A stretch of DNA of 64,000 bases from Olsenella porci (GTDB taxonomy: Bacteria > Actinomycetota > Coriobacteriia > Coriobacteriales > Atopobiaceae): assembly GCF_009695875.1 (NCBI RefSeq), contig NZ_VUNC01000001.1:372001-436000 (forward strand), given 5' to 3'. The position numbers and the translations under genes are program-made. Shown piece after piece: positions 43,315-54,234 of this stretch. The notes beneath the pieces are model-generated. The model did not search any database. It was given only the letters and a program-made list of their open reading frames with translations, and had not been told where the DNA came from. Position 1 is the stretch's first letter; each line of letters opens with the position of its first letter.

Positions 43315-44208
43315 ATGGCGATTGACCTCTGCGACTGCAGGTTTGACGGCGACGGGCGCTTTGACATCTTGAAGACACCCACCAGCCCCGACGTGAAGAA
43401 GGGCGAGCGCTTTGACTACGAGGAGCGCACGGCCGACAACGCGGTGCTCATGGCTCAGCTCCAGGACCGCCTCTATGCCGAGGGCAGGGAGGGCCTGGTG
43501 GTTCTGCTCCAGGCGATGGACGCCGCCGGCAAGGACTCCACGATCAAGCACGTGATGAGCGGGATCAACCCGCAGGGGGTCTCGGTCCACAGCTTTAAGC
43601 AGCCCAGCGCGGAGGAGCTCTCGCACGACTACCTGTGGCGCGCCGTCACGCACCTCCCACGCAGGGGCGAGATCGCCCTGTTCAACCGCTCGTACTACGA
43701 GGACGTGCTGGTGGTGCGTGTGCACGGGCTGTGGAGGGGCTACAAGATGCCGGAGCGCTGTACCAACGACTCGGAGCAGCAGTTCTTTGGCAAGCGCTAC
43801 CGCCAAATCCGCGACTTCGAGGAGTACCTGTACGAGAACGGCTACCGGGTGCTCAAGATCTTCCTCAACGTGAGTCCTGAGCAGCAGCGACAGCGCTTTC
43901 TCGAGCGCATAGACGATCAATCCAAGAATTGGAAGTTCTCCGGCAGCGACATTGCGGAGCGCAAGTTGTGGCCCAGCTACATGCGAGCCTACGAGGACGC
44001 CATCAACGGCACGGCGACCAAGCACGCCCCGTGGTTCGTGATTCCCGCCGACAAGAAGTGGTTCGCTCGCTGGCTCGTGAGCGAGGCGATCGTGGACGTC
44101 CTACGCCAGATTGACCCGCGCTATCCCGAGCTGCCGCAGGACCAGCGCGACAAGCTGGCCGAGTACAAGGCGCAGCTCCTCTCCGAGGGCGGTGCCAAGG
44201 GAGAGTAG
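43315..44208 (+). CDS. polyphosphate kinase 2 family protein
   Basis: A 297-residue PPK2-family nucleotide kinase. Walker A is VLLQAMDAAGKDSTIKHVMS, Walker B-like IALFNRSYYEDVLVVRVHG, and the lid SEQQFFGKRYRQIRDFEEYL; DQSKNWKFSGSDIAERKLWP and WFVIPADKKWFARW complete the pattern. Single-domain PPK2 enzymes phosphorylate AMP, ADP or GDP with polyphosphate, or run the reverse; the subclass (I or III) is not certain from eye reading. ATG 43315 has AGGATTGGGGG upstream. It stands alone. Confidence 0.93.
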   Translation: MAIDLCDCRFDGDGRFDILKTPTSPDVKKGERFDYEERTADNAVLMAQLQDRLYAEGREGLVVLLQAMDAAGKDSTIKHVMSGINPQGVSVHSFKQPSAEELSHDYLWRAVTHLPRRGEIALFNRSYYEDVLVVRVHGLWRGYKMPERCTNDSEQQFFGKRYRQIRDFEEYLYENGYRVLKIFLNVSPEQQRQRFLERIDDQSKNWKFSGSDIAERKLWPSYMRAYEDAINGTATKHAPWFVIPADKKWFARWLVSEAIVDVLRQIDPRYPELPQDQRDKLAEYKAQLLSEGGAKGE

Positions 44209-44276
44209 CCTACGGCCAGCGGGATGGGCCGGGGGAGAGGGGCCGCGTTCCTCTCCTCCAACCGATCCCGTTGGCC

Positions 44277-44537
44277 CTACCCCCGGTCACCTCCGGACCG
44301 GTCCACGTCGTGGCCCCCGCCCAGCGTGTAGCGGGTGGCGGCGTGGAGCATGTTGACCTCGCTCAGCTCGAGCTTGCCGTCGATGTAGGGTCGGTACATC
44401 GCCTCGACGGAGCCCACCCCCATGCTGCAGCCGCTGCAGTTCTCGCAGCTTGAGTCGTCGCAGAACGAGAGTCCCTTGTTCACTATCTGCATGCGCTCCT
44501 CGCGCGTGGTGTCCTTGATCAGCACGCTTCTGGGCAT
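44277..44537 (-). CDS. small four-cysteine protein of unknown function
   Basis: An 86-residue protein starting MPRSVLIKDTTREERMQIVN. The cysteines C26, C31, C34 and C37 in SFCDDSSCENCSGCSMG form a compact cluster able to bind zinc or an iron-sulfur centre; the rest is a helical, hydrophilic tail (MYRPYIDGKLELSEVNMLHA). No signal peptide. It is divergent from the ferredoxin-fused aldo/keto reductase. Similar short proteins with this cluster occur in anaerobic Gram-positive bacteria, but I cannot name the family. The start at 44537 has GAGAGGGGGAA upstream. Confidence 0.65.
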   Translation of the reverse strand: MPRSVLIKDTTREERMQIVNKGLSFCDDSSCENCSGCSMGVGSVEAMYRPYIDGKLELSEVNMLHAATRYTLGGGHDVDRSGGDRG

Positions 44538-44712
44538 CGTTCCCCCTCTCCCCACATTCTCGTAGTTGTACCCCAGACGGCGTGGTGGAATCGTTGCGTG
44601 CCCGCTGCGACTGCGTTGCTACACTTGGGTGCCATGCGCAGGGGAGAGGTGCGCTGCGTCCGCCCGTGGCCTCTCCCGATGCGTGTGACCGACGCGCGAG
44701 AGGGGAGTCACC

Positions 44713-45897
44713 ATGGGCATGGGCCATCGTCCCGACCGAAGCGGGAACCCCATCTCGCTCCTGGGCTTTGGGTGCATGCGGTTTGCGAGGTCGGGCAGCG
44801 GAATAGACGTGCCCCGTGCCGAGGAGCAGCTCATGCGCGCCATCGAGCTGGGCGTGAACTACCTGGACACCGCGTACGTGTACCCCGGGAGCGAGGCGTG
44901 CCTGGGGCAGGTGCTCGACCGCAACGGCTGCCGCGACTCGGTCAACATCGCCACCAAGCTCCCGCAGTACCTGGTGAGGAGCACGTCCGCGGCGGACCGA
45001 TACCTGGATGAGGAGCTGTCGCGCCTGCGCACCGACCACATCGACTACTACCTCATGCACATGCTCACCGACGTCGCCTCGTGGGAGCGCCTGTGTCAGC
45101 TGGGGATCGAGGGCTGGATCGATCGTCGTCGCGCCGCCGGGCAGATCCGCAACGTGGGCTTCTCGTTCCATGGGAGCAGCGACATGTTCCTGCGCGTGCT
45201 GGACGCCTACGACTGGGACTTTTGCCAGATTCAGTACAACTACGTGGACGAGCACACCCAGGCGGGCCGGGAGGGTCTGATGGCCGCCGCCGAGCGGGGC
45301 ATCCCCGTCATCATCATGGAGCCCCTGAGGGGCGGCAACCTGGTGGACGGGCTCCCGCGCGCGGCCAAGCGGCTTATCGACGAGGACCCGCACGGATGGG
45401 GCCCGGCGGAGCTGGCGCTGCGGTGGCTGTGGGACCAGCCCCAGGTCACCTGCGTCCTCAGCGGCATGAACTCGCTGCAGATGGTGGAGGAGAACTGTCG
45501 CGTCGCGAGCTCGGTTCGTGCGGGGGAGTTCGGCGAGCCGGAGCGCGAGCTCGTGGCGCGCGTGAGGGAGCTCATCGCCGCGTCCACCAAGGTGGGGTGC
45601 ACCGGGTGCCGCTACTGCCAGCCGTGCCCGGCAGGGATCGACATCCCGGCGCTCTTCTCGGCGTGGAACAGCATGTACCTGGAGGGGAAGTCGCGCGGGC
45701 GCCACCAGTACTACCAGACGGTGGAACTGCGCGACCACCCCGCGTTCGCCAGCGCGTGCCTGGGGTGCGGCCGGTGCGAGCGCCTGTGCCCGCAGCACAT
45801 CCCCGTGAGGGAGGCGATCGTGGAGGCGGACCGCGACCTCAGGCCCCCGCTCCATCGGCTTGCCGGCACCGTCGCGCGGAGGTTCGTGAACTCGTAG
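44713..45897 (+). CDS. aldo/keto reductase with C-terminal 4Fe-4S ferredoxin domain
   Basis: A 394-residue protein. Residues 1-280 are an AKR barrel: LGFGCMRFARSG, catalytic Asp-Tyr in NYLDTAYVYPGSEACLG, Lys in IATKLPQYL, His in YYLMHMLTD and GFSFHGSS. Residues about 295-375 carry CTGCRYCQPCPAGIDIPALF and ASACLGCGRCERLCPQHIPV, which can hold two 4Fe-4S clusters. This fused class is common in anaerobes and is thought to use ferredoxin or NADPH electrons; substrates are mostly unknown. GAGGGGAG precedes the ATG. Confidence 0.92.
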   Translation: MGMGHRPDRSGNPISLLGFGCMRFARSGSGIDVPRAEEQLMRAIELGVNYLDTAYVYPGSEACLGQVLDRNGCRDSVNIATKLPQYLVRSTSAADRYLDEELSRLRTDHIDYYLMHMLTDVASWERLCQLGIEGWIDRRRAAGQIRNVGFSFHGSSDMFLRVLDAYDWDFCQIQYNYVDEHTQAGREGLMAAAERGIPVIIMEPLRGGNLVDGLPRAAKRLIDEDPHGWGPAELALRWLWDQPQVTCVLSGMNSLQMVEENCRVASSVRAGEFGEPERELVARVRELIAASTKVGCTGCRYCQPCPAGIDIPALFSAWNSMYLEGKSRGRHQYYQTVELRDHPAFASACLGCGRCERLCPQHIPVREAIVEADRDLRPPLHRLAGTVARRFVNS

Positions 45898-45978
45898 GTA
45901 CACCGCGGGGCGCGACATGGGGCGACGGCCGCTCGGGGGCGCTGCTTGTGGTGGCTGGCGAGTGGGCCCGTGCATGGG

Positions 45979-46142
45979 GTGCTGAGAAAAGTCGAGTCAT
46001 GGCAATCTGAAAGCCGATACCGCGGAGAAAATGGGGGTATTTGCAGTTGTGGGAGGCCCCGGAAGGGTCGCTCCCTGCCACTACTCGACTTTTCTCAGCG
46101 GAAATCGGTGGCGAATTGCCACAACTCGACTTTCCTCAGCAC
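45979..46142. repeat. inverted repeat pair built on GAAAAGTCGAGT
   Basis: The left arm (45979-46018) starts GTGCTGAGAAAAGTCGAGTC and goes on ATGGCAATCTG...CCGAT; the right arm (46101-46142) is its reverse complement with about ten differences. A shorter third copy in the right-arm orientation sits between them (46076-46100). The arms lie in a 622-nt gap with no credible gene; from about 46200 the base composition becomes markedly AT-richer. No transposase is present. It could be a miniature mobile element or a structured intergenic repeat. Confidence 0.7.
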
Positions 46143-46519
46143 CCTCCCCGCGAGGGGTTGCCGAGACCACGGCCGGTCATCGTCTCCCTAGGGGAGAAGC
46201 CGAGGGCAATGATGCAAGCTAATCGTTTACCGATTCCTGAATACCAGCAAAAGCACTAGTTAGATTATGGGTAAGTAGCGTATTTCTGCATAATTATTCT
46301 GAACGAGCCGCTCCTAATGAAGAAGGGCATGTGCGCTATCCCAGAAGACTTTCGAGCTAGGAAGTGTGCCTTGGAAACATCGAAATCGCTAATTCTAACT
46401 AGGAGATCGGCTCTTGCTTTCACGACCGGTGGTCTGCTTTTAAATTACCGTGGGCGCTCTACTCCAATGTATTACTCCCATACATTTAGGACAATCCGAG
46501 TGAGGTAGGTTGATCCTCG

Positions 46520-47026
46520 ATGCGATGGTTGAAGCTTCATGGTAAGGACATTCTCGTCACGACGCTCGCCATTGCATGCGTCATCCTCGGGGTGCTCTTG
46601 TCAAGAACGCAGGACAAAGCCAGGTCTTTTACTGACGGAAGCAGGGTTGGGTTCAAACTTGAGGGGACGTACCAGCAAGATGAACCTGACTATGCGTCTC
46701 TTGCTATTTTTCCTGGGGCTGGCGACGAAGTCGATTGGCAGTTAGCTCTTAGCGACAACACAATTAGCGGAACAATGGAAAAGACCTCAGATCCGAATAT
46801 CTACGAAATGGCTGACGATTCCGGTAGCGAGTGTGGAATTGCGCACATTGCCTATTCCTACGCATCGTTCGGAGATGTTGAGGGGGTTGCTTTTCTTCAC
46901 CTGGCTAGTGGAGATGATTATGTCCTCGAGAAGGAAAGCGACACTCCGGCAACGTTCGATACGAGACAGTGGGCGAACTGGAAAATCAAAGCAGACTGCG
47001 GTCCTGATTTATCGAAGATGTGTTGA
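46520..47026 (+). CDS. orphan membrane-anchored hypothetical protein
   Basis: A 168-residue protein: a short basic N-terminus, one membrane helix (ILVTTLAIACVILGVLLS, residues about 11-28) and an extracytoplasmic beta-rich, acidic domain (VGFKLEGTYQQDEPDYASLA ... WQLALSDNTISGTMEKTSDP) with two late cysteines. Codon use is AT-richer than all neighbours (for example gcatcgttcgga, gattatgt), suggesting recent acquisition. The ribosome site is weak (AGGTAGG, 12 nt away). I recognise no family. It lies between the inverted repeat pair and the Shango operon. Confidence 0.6.
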   Translation: MRWLKLHGKDILVTTLAIACVILGVLLSRTQDKARSFTDGSRVGFKLEGTYQQDEPDYASLAIFPGAGDEVDWQLALSDNTISGTMEKTSDPNIYEMADDSGSECGIAHIAYSYASFGDVEGVAFLHLASGDDYVLEKESDTPATFDTRQWANWKIKADCGPDLSKMC

Positions 47027-47070
47027 GGGATTTTGATTGTTAGCTCCCCTGGTTTACCTGTGTGTTTCTG

Positions 47071-47116
47071 AGGGCAATGCCAAAGTGGGTACTATTTGTC
47101 CCACCTTGGCATTGCC

Positions 47117-47118
<2 letters not shown>
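47071..47118. terminator. bidirectional terminator between the orphan gene and the helicase
   Basis: AGGGCAATGCCAA pairs perfectly with TTGGCATTGCCCT, continuing after one mismatch with GTGGG/CCCAC. It contains the first two bases of the helicase stop triplet (47117-47119) and ends the plus-strand orphan transcript too. Confidence 0.75.
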
Positions 47119-49564
<2,446 letters not shown>

Positions 49565-49573
49565 GCCCGCCGC

Positions 49574-50956
49574 CTAGATCTGGAACTCGCTGAACTCGTC
49601 GTCCTTCCCTGCCGAGCCGTCGCCCTCCTGGGCGCGTGTGGTCACGGGAGACGAGAGGAGCTCGCCCTGCAGCAGGCCGCCCACCTTGAGGGAGGGGTTC
49701 TGGCACAGGATGTCGAGCATCTCCACAAAATCCCTGATGACCTCGCGCGGCGTTAGGTGGGAGTCCGCGCCCACGCGACCGAACTCCGCCTGGAGAAAGC
49801 CCAGCAGCTCGTCCTGCGTGATGGTGCGCTCGTAGCCAAAGAGCCCGGCGTGGATGTCCGCGAGCTTCTCCACCAGCACCAGCAGCTCCTCGTGCGTGAG
49901 GGGCTGCAGGTGGATGACCGGCGCCAGAAGGTCCACCAGCCCGTCCTGGGCAAAGCGCCCCTGCGTCAGGCGGCTGCGCAGTGCCTCGTACGAGTACAGG
50001 CCGCGCCTGCGGTCCTCGATGGACTGCGGCGTGCCTCCCATCACGATGCCCAGGTGGTGTGCCTTGCCCTGGAGCGTGTCGTTGTACATGGTCAGGATCT
50101 TCTCGTAGTTGTACTGGCGGCTCACCGCGTTGGGAATCTTGTACAGGTTGACCAGCTCGTCCACCAGCACCAGCAGGCCCTTGTAGCCGGCACCCATCAG
50201 GAAGGTGGCAAAGAGCTTGAGGTAGTCGTACCAGTCGTCGTCGCCAATCACGATGTTCACGCCCAGCTCCTGGCGCGCCTCGGTCTTGTTGCGGTACTCG
50301 CCGCGAAACCACTTGGTGACCTTGGCCTTGGTGTCGTCGTCGCCCTCAACGTGCGCGTGCCAATACATGGTGAGGAGACGGGCAAAGTCGTAGCCGTGCA
50401 CCAGCTCCTGCAGAGAGCGCATGGTCTGGACTATGGCGGCGTCCATGGCATCGGAGAAGCCCGGGTCCTGTGGCTGAAGGCCCCTCTCCAGGGTCACCTG
50501 GGCCTGCATGTTCGACACCCAGCGGTCAAGCACCAGGTTGAGGGCGCCTCCCTCGGGACGGGTCCGCGTGCTCATGTTGCGCACGAGCTCTCGGTAGGTT
50601 GCCAGGCCCTGGCCGTTGCCACCCTGAAGGCGCCTCTCGGGGCTCAGGTCGGCGTCGCACACCACAAAGCCGCTGCCCATGGCGTGGTTGCGGATGGTCT
50701 GCAGCAAAAAGCTCTTGCCGCTGCCGTAGCGCCCCACCAAGAAGCGAAAGCTCGCCCCGCCGTCGGCCACCAGGTCGAGGTCGTGGAGAAGCGCCTGGAT
50801 CTCGCGCTCGCGCCCCACCGTGATGTATGGGAGGCCTACGCGCGGCACGACGCCGCCCTTCAGGGAGTTGATGATGACCGCGGCGATGCGCTTGGGGACG
50901 CGTGGGGGCTGCCCCGCCTGTCCGCCGGCCGCCGATGCGTTTGCTTGCTGCGTCAT
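49574..50956 (-). CDS. sngB: Shango SngB-like / BrxD-like (DUF2791) P-loop ATPase
   Basis: A 460-residue ATPase. After a Gln/Ala-rich tail and IAAVIINSLKGGVVPRVGLP, Walker A is FLVGRYGSGKSFLLQTIRNH (about 73-86) and Walker B LLVLVDELVNLYKI near 265; a sensor-like GIVMGGTPQSIED follows. ISLKGG...GxxYITVGRE and the VDELVNLYKIP motif are characteristic of the BrxD/DUF2791 family, which accompanies Lhr-type helicases in BREX type 2 and in Shango. Its start overlaps sngA by 4 nt (ATGA). Intact motifs suggest an active protein. Confidence 0.85.
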   Translation of the reverse strand: MTQQANASAAGGQAGQPPRVPKRIAAVIINSLKGGVVPRVGLPYITVGREREIQALLHDLDLVADGGASFRFLVGRYGSGKSFLLQTIRNHAMGSGFVVCDADLSPERRLQGGNGQGLATYRELVRNMSTRTRPEGGALNLVLDRWVSNMQAQVTLERGLQPQDPGFSDAMDAAIVQTMRSLQELVHGYDFARLLTMYWHAHVEGDDDTKAKVTKWFRGEYRNKTEARQELGVNIVIGDDDWYDYLKLFATFLMGAGYKGLLVLVDELVNLYKIPNAVSRQYNYEKILTMYNDTLQGKAHHLGIVMGGTPQSIEDRRRGLYSYEALRSRLTQGRFAQDGLVDLLAPVIHLQPLTHEELLVLVEKLADIHAGLFGYERTITQDELLGFLQAEFGRVGADSHLTPREVIRDFVEMLDILCQNPSLKVGGLLQGELLSSPVTTRAQEGDGSAGKDDEFSEFQI

Positions 50957-53007
50957 TGCTCCAGGGTTCCTCTCAGGTCTTCCTCGTAGTCCTCGATCAC
51001 GTGGGGGCCGTCGTCGCCAAACTCCAGGACGGTGTCGCCCTCCAGGTCAAACAGCTTCTCGTTGGCGGAGTCAACCAGCATCTCCACGCTGGGGGAGCCG
51101 GGCGGCGTCGGCGGTGCCGGCTCGTGTGCCAGGAGGGCGCGCACCAGCGCGAGCTCCAGGGGGTCGAGCCCGTACGGTGCCGTCTCCCCGGCAGCGCCCG
51201 CGGCTTCCGCGCCGGTGGTGGGTTGCGGGGACACGGGGGCTGGCTGCCCTGGTGAGACGGTTGCCACCACGGGGGGCGCGTCCCTCTCGCCTGCCTGCGC
51301 CTCCGCCTGTGACGGGGTGGGGTCGCCTCCCGTCGCGGACGCAGTCGAGACGGGCTGCGTCCAGTCCTCGGTGGCCTCCGCCCCGGGGACGTAACCCTCG
51401 CGCTCCTCGTCCACCAGCAGTGCCTCTCGCGTCGTTGCTGCGGCACTGCGGATGCCCCCCAGCTTCGAGAGGTCCACGGTGAAGCGGTGACGTTCCTCCT
51501 CCTGCTCGCGCTCGTGCTCCGACCGGACCTCCCTGTCAATCATCTTCTGGAGGTAGCCGGGAACGGGCCGGGGCTTGAGGGGTCTCCCAAACTCCCACTC
51601 CTCGCGCATGGCGCAGTCGATGGCGTGGATGATCCTGCCAAGGTCGCGGCTCTTTCCCTGGCGCTCGTAGGCGCGCCGTATGCACCAGCGGCCAAAGCGA
51701 AAGGTGACGAGGTCGGCGTCGGTCAGGCGGATATCGCCGCTTCCCTCCAGAGTCGGCGGCTGCTCCAGGGGAACGCCCACAAACGGCACGTAGGGGTGCG
51801 TGTTGGAGAACCCCAGGAGCCCGTCGACAAAGCACACCTTGCGACGCCTGCCGCAATGCAGCGACATCTGGGCAAATACGCCCGCGCCCACGTGTGCCGC
51901 CTGCTCCGCGTGGGCGCGCAGGAACGGCGAGCGCTCGGGGCTGTAGCTTGAGAGAGCGCCCATCGCCGCCCACAGGATCTCGTCCGATGGCATGGCGGGG
52001 GCGTCCTCCGGCTTGTGGTCGTGTACCGCGGCCCGGCACAGCACCGAGCCCTCGGCATCGCGCAGCACGCGGACGGCATGGCCAAAGCGGCGCTCCTCCT
52101 CTGTGGTCGCGAGCCGCGGGTCCAGGCGGTGGACCACCACGTAGTCGCGGATCAAGTGGCTCACGTCCAGCGTGACGCTTGGGCCCCTCCCTGCAAGATC
52201 CATCGCGCGGCAGGCCTCGCGCAGGCGTCGGAGCTCGCTGACCACCGGCTCGCCCGGCTCGCATCCCACTCCGTTGATCAGCTCGTAGGACAAAAGCATC
52301 GCAAAGGTCGCCGGTGCATCTGTGGCCTTGCCCTCCCTCCACGAGGCGCGCCAGGTGAAGTAGCCACGAAGCTCGCGGTCGCTCACAACCTGATAGGTGG
52401 GAAGGTAGCGGTAGGGGAGCGTCCCCTGGTAGGGACAGTCGTCCACAAAGTCGCTGGCGAGACGTGCCTGCGCAACAAAGAGAGGGCCGCCACGCAGGGG
52501 CCTTCCGTCCTCCCCGCGCGAGCCCTCGAGCTCGCGGAGGCGCTGCAGCGTGGGTGGCAGCTTGACCTCCGGCACAACCTTTGCCATCAGGCCGGTGCCG
52601 GATCCCAGGGGGCGACCCCACAGGTCGTCGTCGAAGTCTCCGGCGGGTTGGTAGTCACCAAGCCAGTCGTCCGCGAGCGCGTGCCATTTGCTCGTTGCGC
52701 GCGACTTCCGTGCGTCGGTGGAGGTTTGGCCCTGCATCCGAGAGGCGCGGGACGGGCGAGATGAGTGGGCGTGACTGCCGTCGGGCTCTGTCGTCTGGGC
52801 TTTGCCAGCAGAGATGGACTTGCCATCTCGCTCAACGCGTCCATCGGGGTGCTCCCGGTCCCTTGCCCAGTCCGACCCCTTCCTCAGGATCGGCTGGTCG
52901 GAGTAGGTGTGCGAAGACAGGTGAGACGAGCCGCCCGCCTCCTCGAGCTTCCTCATGATCTTGTCGACCAACTCGTCGATGCTGACCTTTCCAAAGTCCT
53001 CCGCCAT
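50953..53007 (-). CDS. sngA: Shango SngA-like TerB_N/TerB_C domain protein
   Basis: A 684-residue protein, first gene of the operon. A disordered N-terminus (residues 30-115, Ser/Arg-rich) leads to a TerB_N domain at about 180-235, with ARLASDFVDDCPYQGTLPYR and then YLPTYQVVSDRELRGYFTWR. The centre includes ILWAAMGALSSYSPERSPFL. A coiled, charged segment (REVRSEHEREQEEERHRF) and a Pro/Thr/Ala linker precede a TerB_C domain with SANEKLFDLEGDTVLEFGDD and EDYEEDLRGTL at the end. TerB_N/TerB_C with a BrxD-like ATPase and a helicase is the Shango gene set. GGGGAGGTGGC precedes the ATG. Confidence 0.85.
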   Translation of the reverse strand: MAEDFGKVSIDELVDKIMRKLEEAGGSSHLSSHTYSDQPILRKGSDWARDREHPDGRVERDGKSISAGKAQTTEPDGSHAHSSRPSRASRMQGQTSTDARKSRATSKWHALADDWLGDYQPAGDFDDDLWGRPLGSGTGLMAKVVPEVKLPPTLQRLRELEGSRGEDGRPLRGGPLFVAQARLASDFVDDCPYQGTLPYRYLPTYQVVSDRELRGYFTWRASWREGKATDAPATFAMLLSYELINGVGCEPGEPVVSELRRLREACRAMDLAGRGPSVTLDVSHLIRDYVVVHRLDPRLATTEEERRFGHAVRVLRDAEGSVLCRAAVHDHKPEDAPAMPSDEILWAAMGALSSYSPERSPFLRAHAEQAAHVGAGVFAQMSLHCGRRRKVCFVDGLLGFSNTHPYVPFVGVPLEQPPTLEGSGDIRLTDADLVTFRFGRWCIRRAYERQGKSRDLGRIIHAIDCAMREEWEFGRPLKPRPVPGYLQKMIDREVRSEHEREQEEERHRFTVDLSKLGGIRSAAATTREALLVDEEREGYVPGAEATEDWTQPVSTASATGGDPTPSQAEAQAGERDAPPVVATVSPGQPAPVSPQPTTGAEAAGAAGETAPYGLDPLELALVRALLAHEPAPPTPPGSPSVEMLVDSANEKLFDLEGDTVLEFGDDGPHVIEDYEEDLRGTLEQ

Positions 53008-53043
53008 GCCACCTCCCCAGGGTCCAACTTTCGCACCACCACG

Positions 53044-53072
53044 ATTCTACCCGCAGGGGAAGACATAGGGAA
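53044..53072 (-). promoter_or_regulatory. possible promoter of the Shango operon
   Basis: On the minus strand TAGAAT (53044-53049) lies 17 nt after a weak TTCCCT box (53067-53072), about 37 nt upstream of the sngA start. Only the -10 is convincing. Confidence 0.3.
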
Positions 53073-53177
53073 CACGTGTACGAGGAATGCGAAGGAGGTC
53101 GCTGGCACGAGGCTGGGGCGACGCGAAGACGCTCGCGCGAGCGAGTTGCTGCCAGTAGCCTCGTCCGCGGTGCCCCG

Positions 53178-53455
53178 ATGGCAACCAACGCCCGGCGTGA
53201 GTGCTTTCTCGAGAGGGGACACGCTTCGAGAATCGTGCCTGTCGGACGTTTTCCCAGCTGGAAGGGAAGCGGGGAGTCCGCCCCTCCGACCCGTGGCAGC
53301 AAACTCCCGATGTGAGCACTCATATCAGGTCTCCGTCGCCATCCGTCATTGCCTGGATTCAAGATTGAATCCCCTACCTGCGGACGTGCCGAGATTGGTC
53401 TTGTCTCCGGATGGAAGCCTATCGGGCAAGCCGCTCATATCGGTCATTCGTTGCC
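53178..53455. repeat. type A palindromes of copy 3
   Basis: Centres at 53202.5 (GGCGTG-AGTGCT), 53317.5 (CCCGATGTG-AGCACT-CATATCAGG) and a half-degenerate one near 53432.5 (GCCGCT-CATATCGG). Spacings are 115 and 115 bp. Arms are less complete than in copies 1 and 2. Confidence 0.65.
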
Positions 53456-53788
53456 ATGGTTCGATTCTTGATACCAATTCCACGCAATTCCGAAGAACTC
53501 AAAGAAGGGGAGCGGCCACGATCCACAGGGGGCTTGTCCGTGAGATCTCTCCCCTTCTCTGACACTGAGGGCCTTCTTCCCTGCGTTGACGCTGGGGCCT
53601 GCAGTTCGCTTGGCCGATGGGCGGCGTCTGTCGGAGAGCCCGTGAAATAGGGATTGGGGCGCGGGGGACGAGGGGCGCTGCGTGAAGGCAAACCGCTTGA
53701 TCGGGGTGTCGGTCCTTCGGCTCCCACAGCGGGTGGCTTACGATTACGCGCGCCCCACTGTCCCGGGTTCCGGAACCGCATGGTCCCC

Positions 53789-54116
53789 TACCGGAAATCT
53801 CGCTCGGTGTGTACACATGGGAGGGACTTTCTGACGGGCTTGGGGGTCCTGATGTCCTGTGCCCAGGGGAAACGTGCCAGCGAGACGGGCCCGTGTCAGA
53901 AACCTCGCCCCATGCGTACACACGGGGCGAACTATCTGGCGTCAAGGGGGTCTGGAGGGGTCTCTGTGTCTACAACCCCACAGCGTGTGTACACACGGGA
54001 GGGACTTTCTGACGGGCTTGGGGTTCCGATGCCTCGCTACCAGGGGGGGCGCGCCAGTGAGGCTGGCCCGCGTCAGAAACCTCGTCCCATGCGTACACAC
54101 GGGGCGCGCTTTCTAG
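53789..54116. repeat. type B palindromes of copy 3
   Basis: Four cores: GTGTACAC at 53809, GCGTACAC at 53914, GTGTACAC at 53987 and GCGTACAC at 54091; spacings 105, 73 and 104 bp. Odd and even units alternate in core and flank, and the second pair with its spacer is a near copy of the first, so a block of about 178 bp has been tandemly duplicated. Confidence 0.85.
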
Positions 54117-54182
54117 CAGCGGTGGGCACCATACTCCGCCGCGCCCCTCACGGGGTCCAGCCTCTGCCCCGCGCCAGCAAAG

Positions 54183-54212
54183 AGGGCCGGCCACCCATCG
54201 GCGACCGGCCCT
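54183..54212 (-). terminator. purL terminator
   Basis: AGGGCCGG pairs with CCGGCCCT across 14 nt; on the minus strand CTTTGC follows, about 25 nt beyond the purL stop. Confidence 0.7.
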
Positions 54213-54234
54213 CCACATCACGATTGCGTTGTCT

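Larger units (their letters stand above)
53178..54116. repeat. composite palindrome-array element, copy 3
   Basis: This copy fills most of the 1.2-kb gap between sngA and purL. It lacks the GTCAAAGAAGGGGAGGAGGG header of copies 1 and 2 but keeps type A palindromes, the linker box ACTCAAAGAAGGGGAG at 53499, and a full type B array, in the same left-to-right order. Sequence has drifted further from copies 1 and 2 than they have from each other. 53008-53177 and 53620-53780 show no gene. Confidence 0.8.

Noticed and set aside
45898-46260. Insertion sequence bounded by the GAAAAGTCGAGT inverted repeats
   Set aside because: There are only about 80 bp between the arms, no transposase frame and no evident target duplication; kept as a repeat only.
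46317-46508. A 63-codon frame starting MKKGMCAIPEDF
   Set aside because: No ribosome site, unusual composition, and it lies in an AT-rich patch where random frames of this size are expected.
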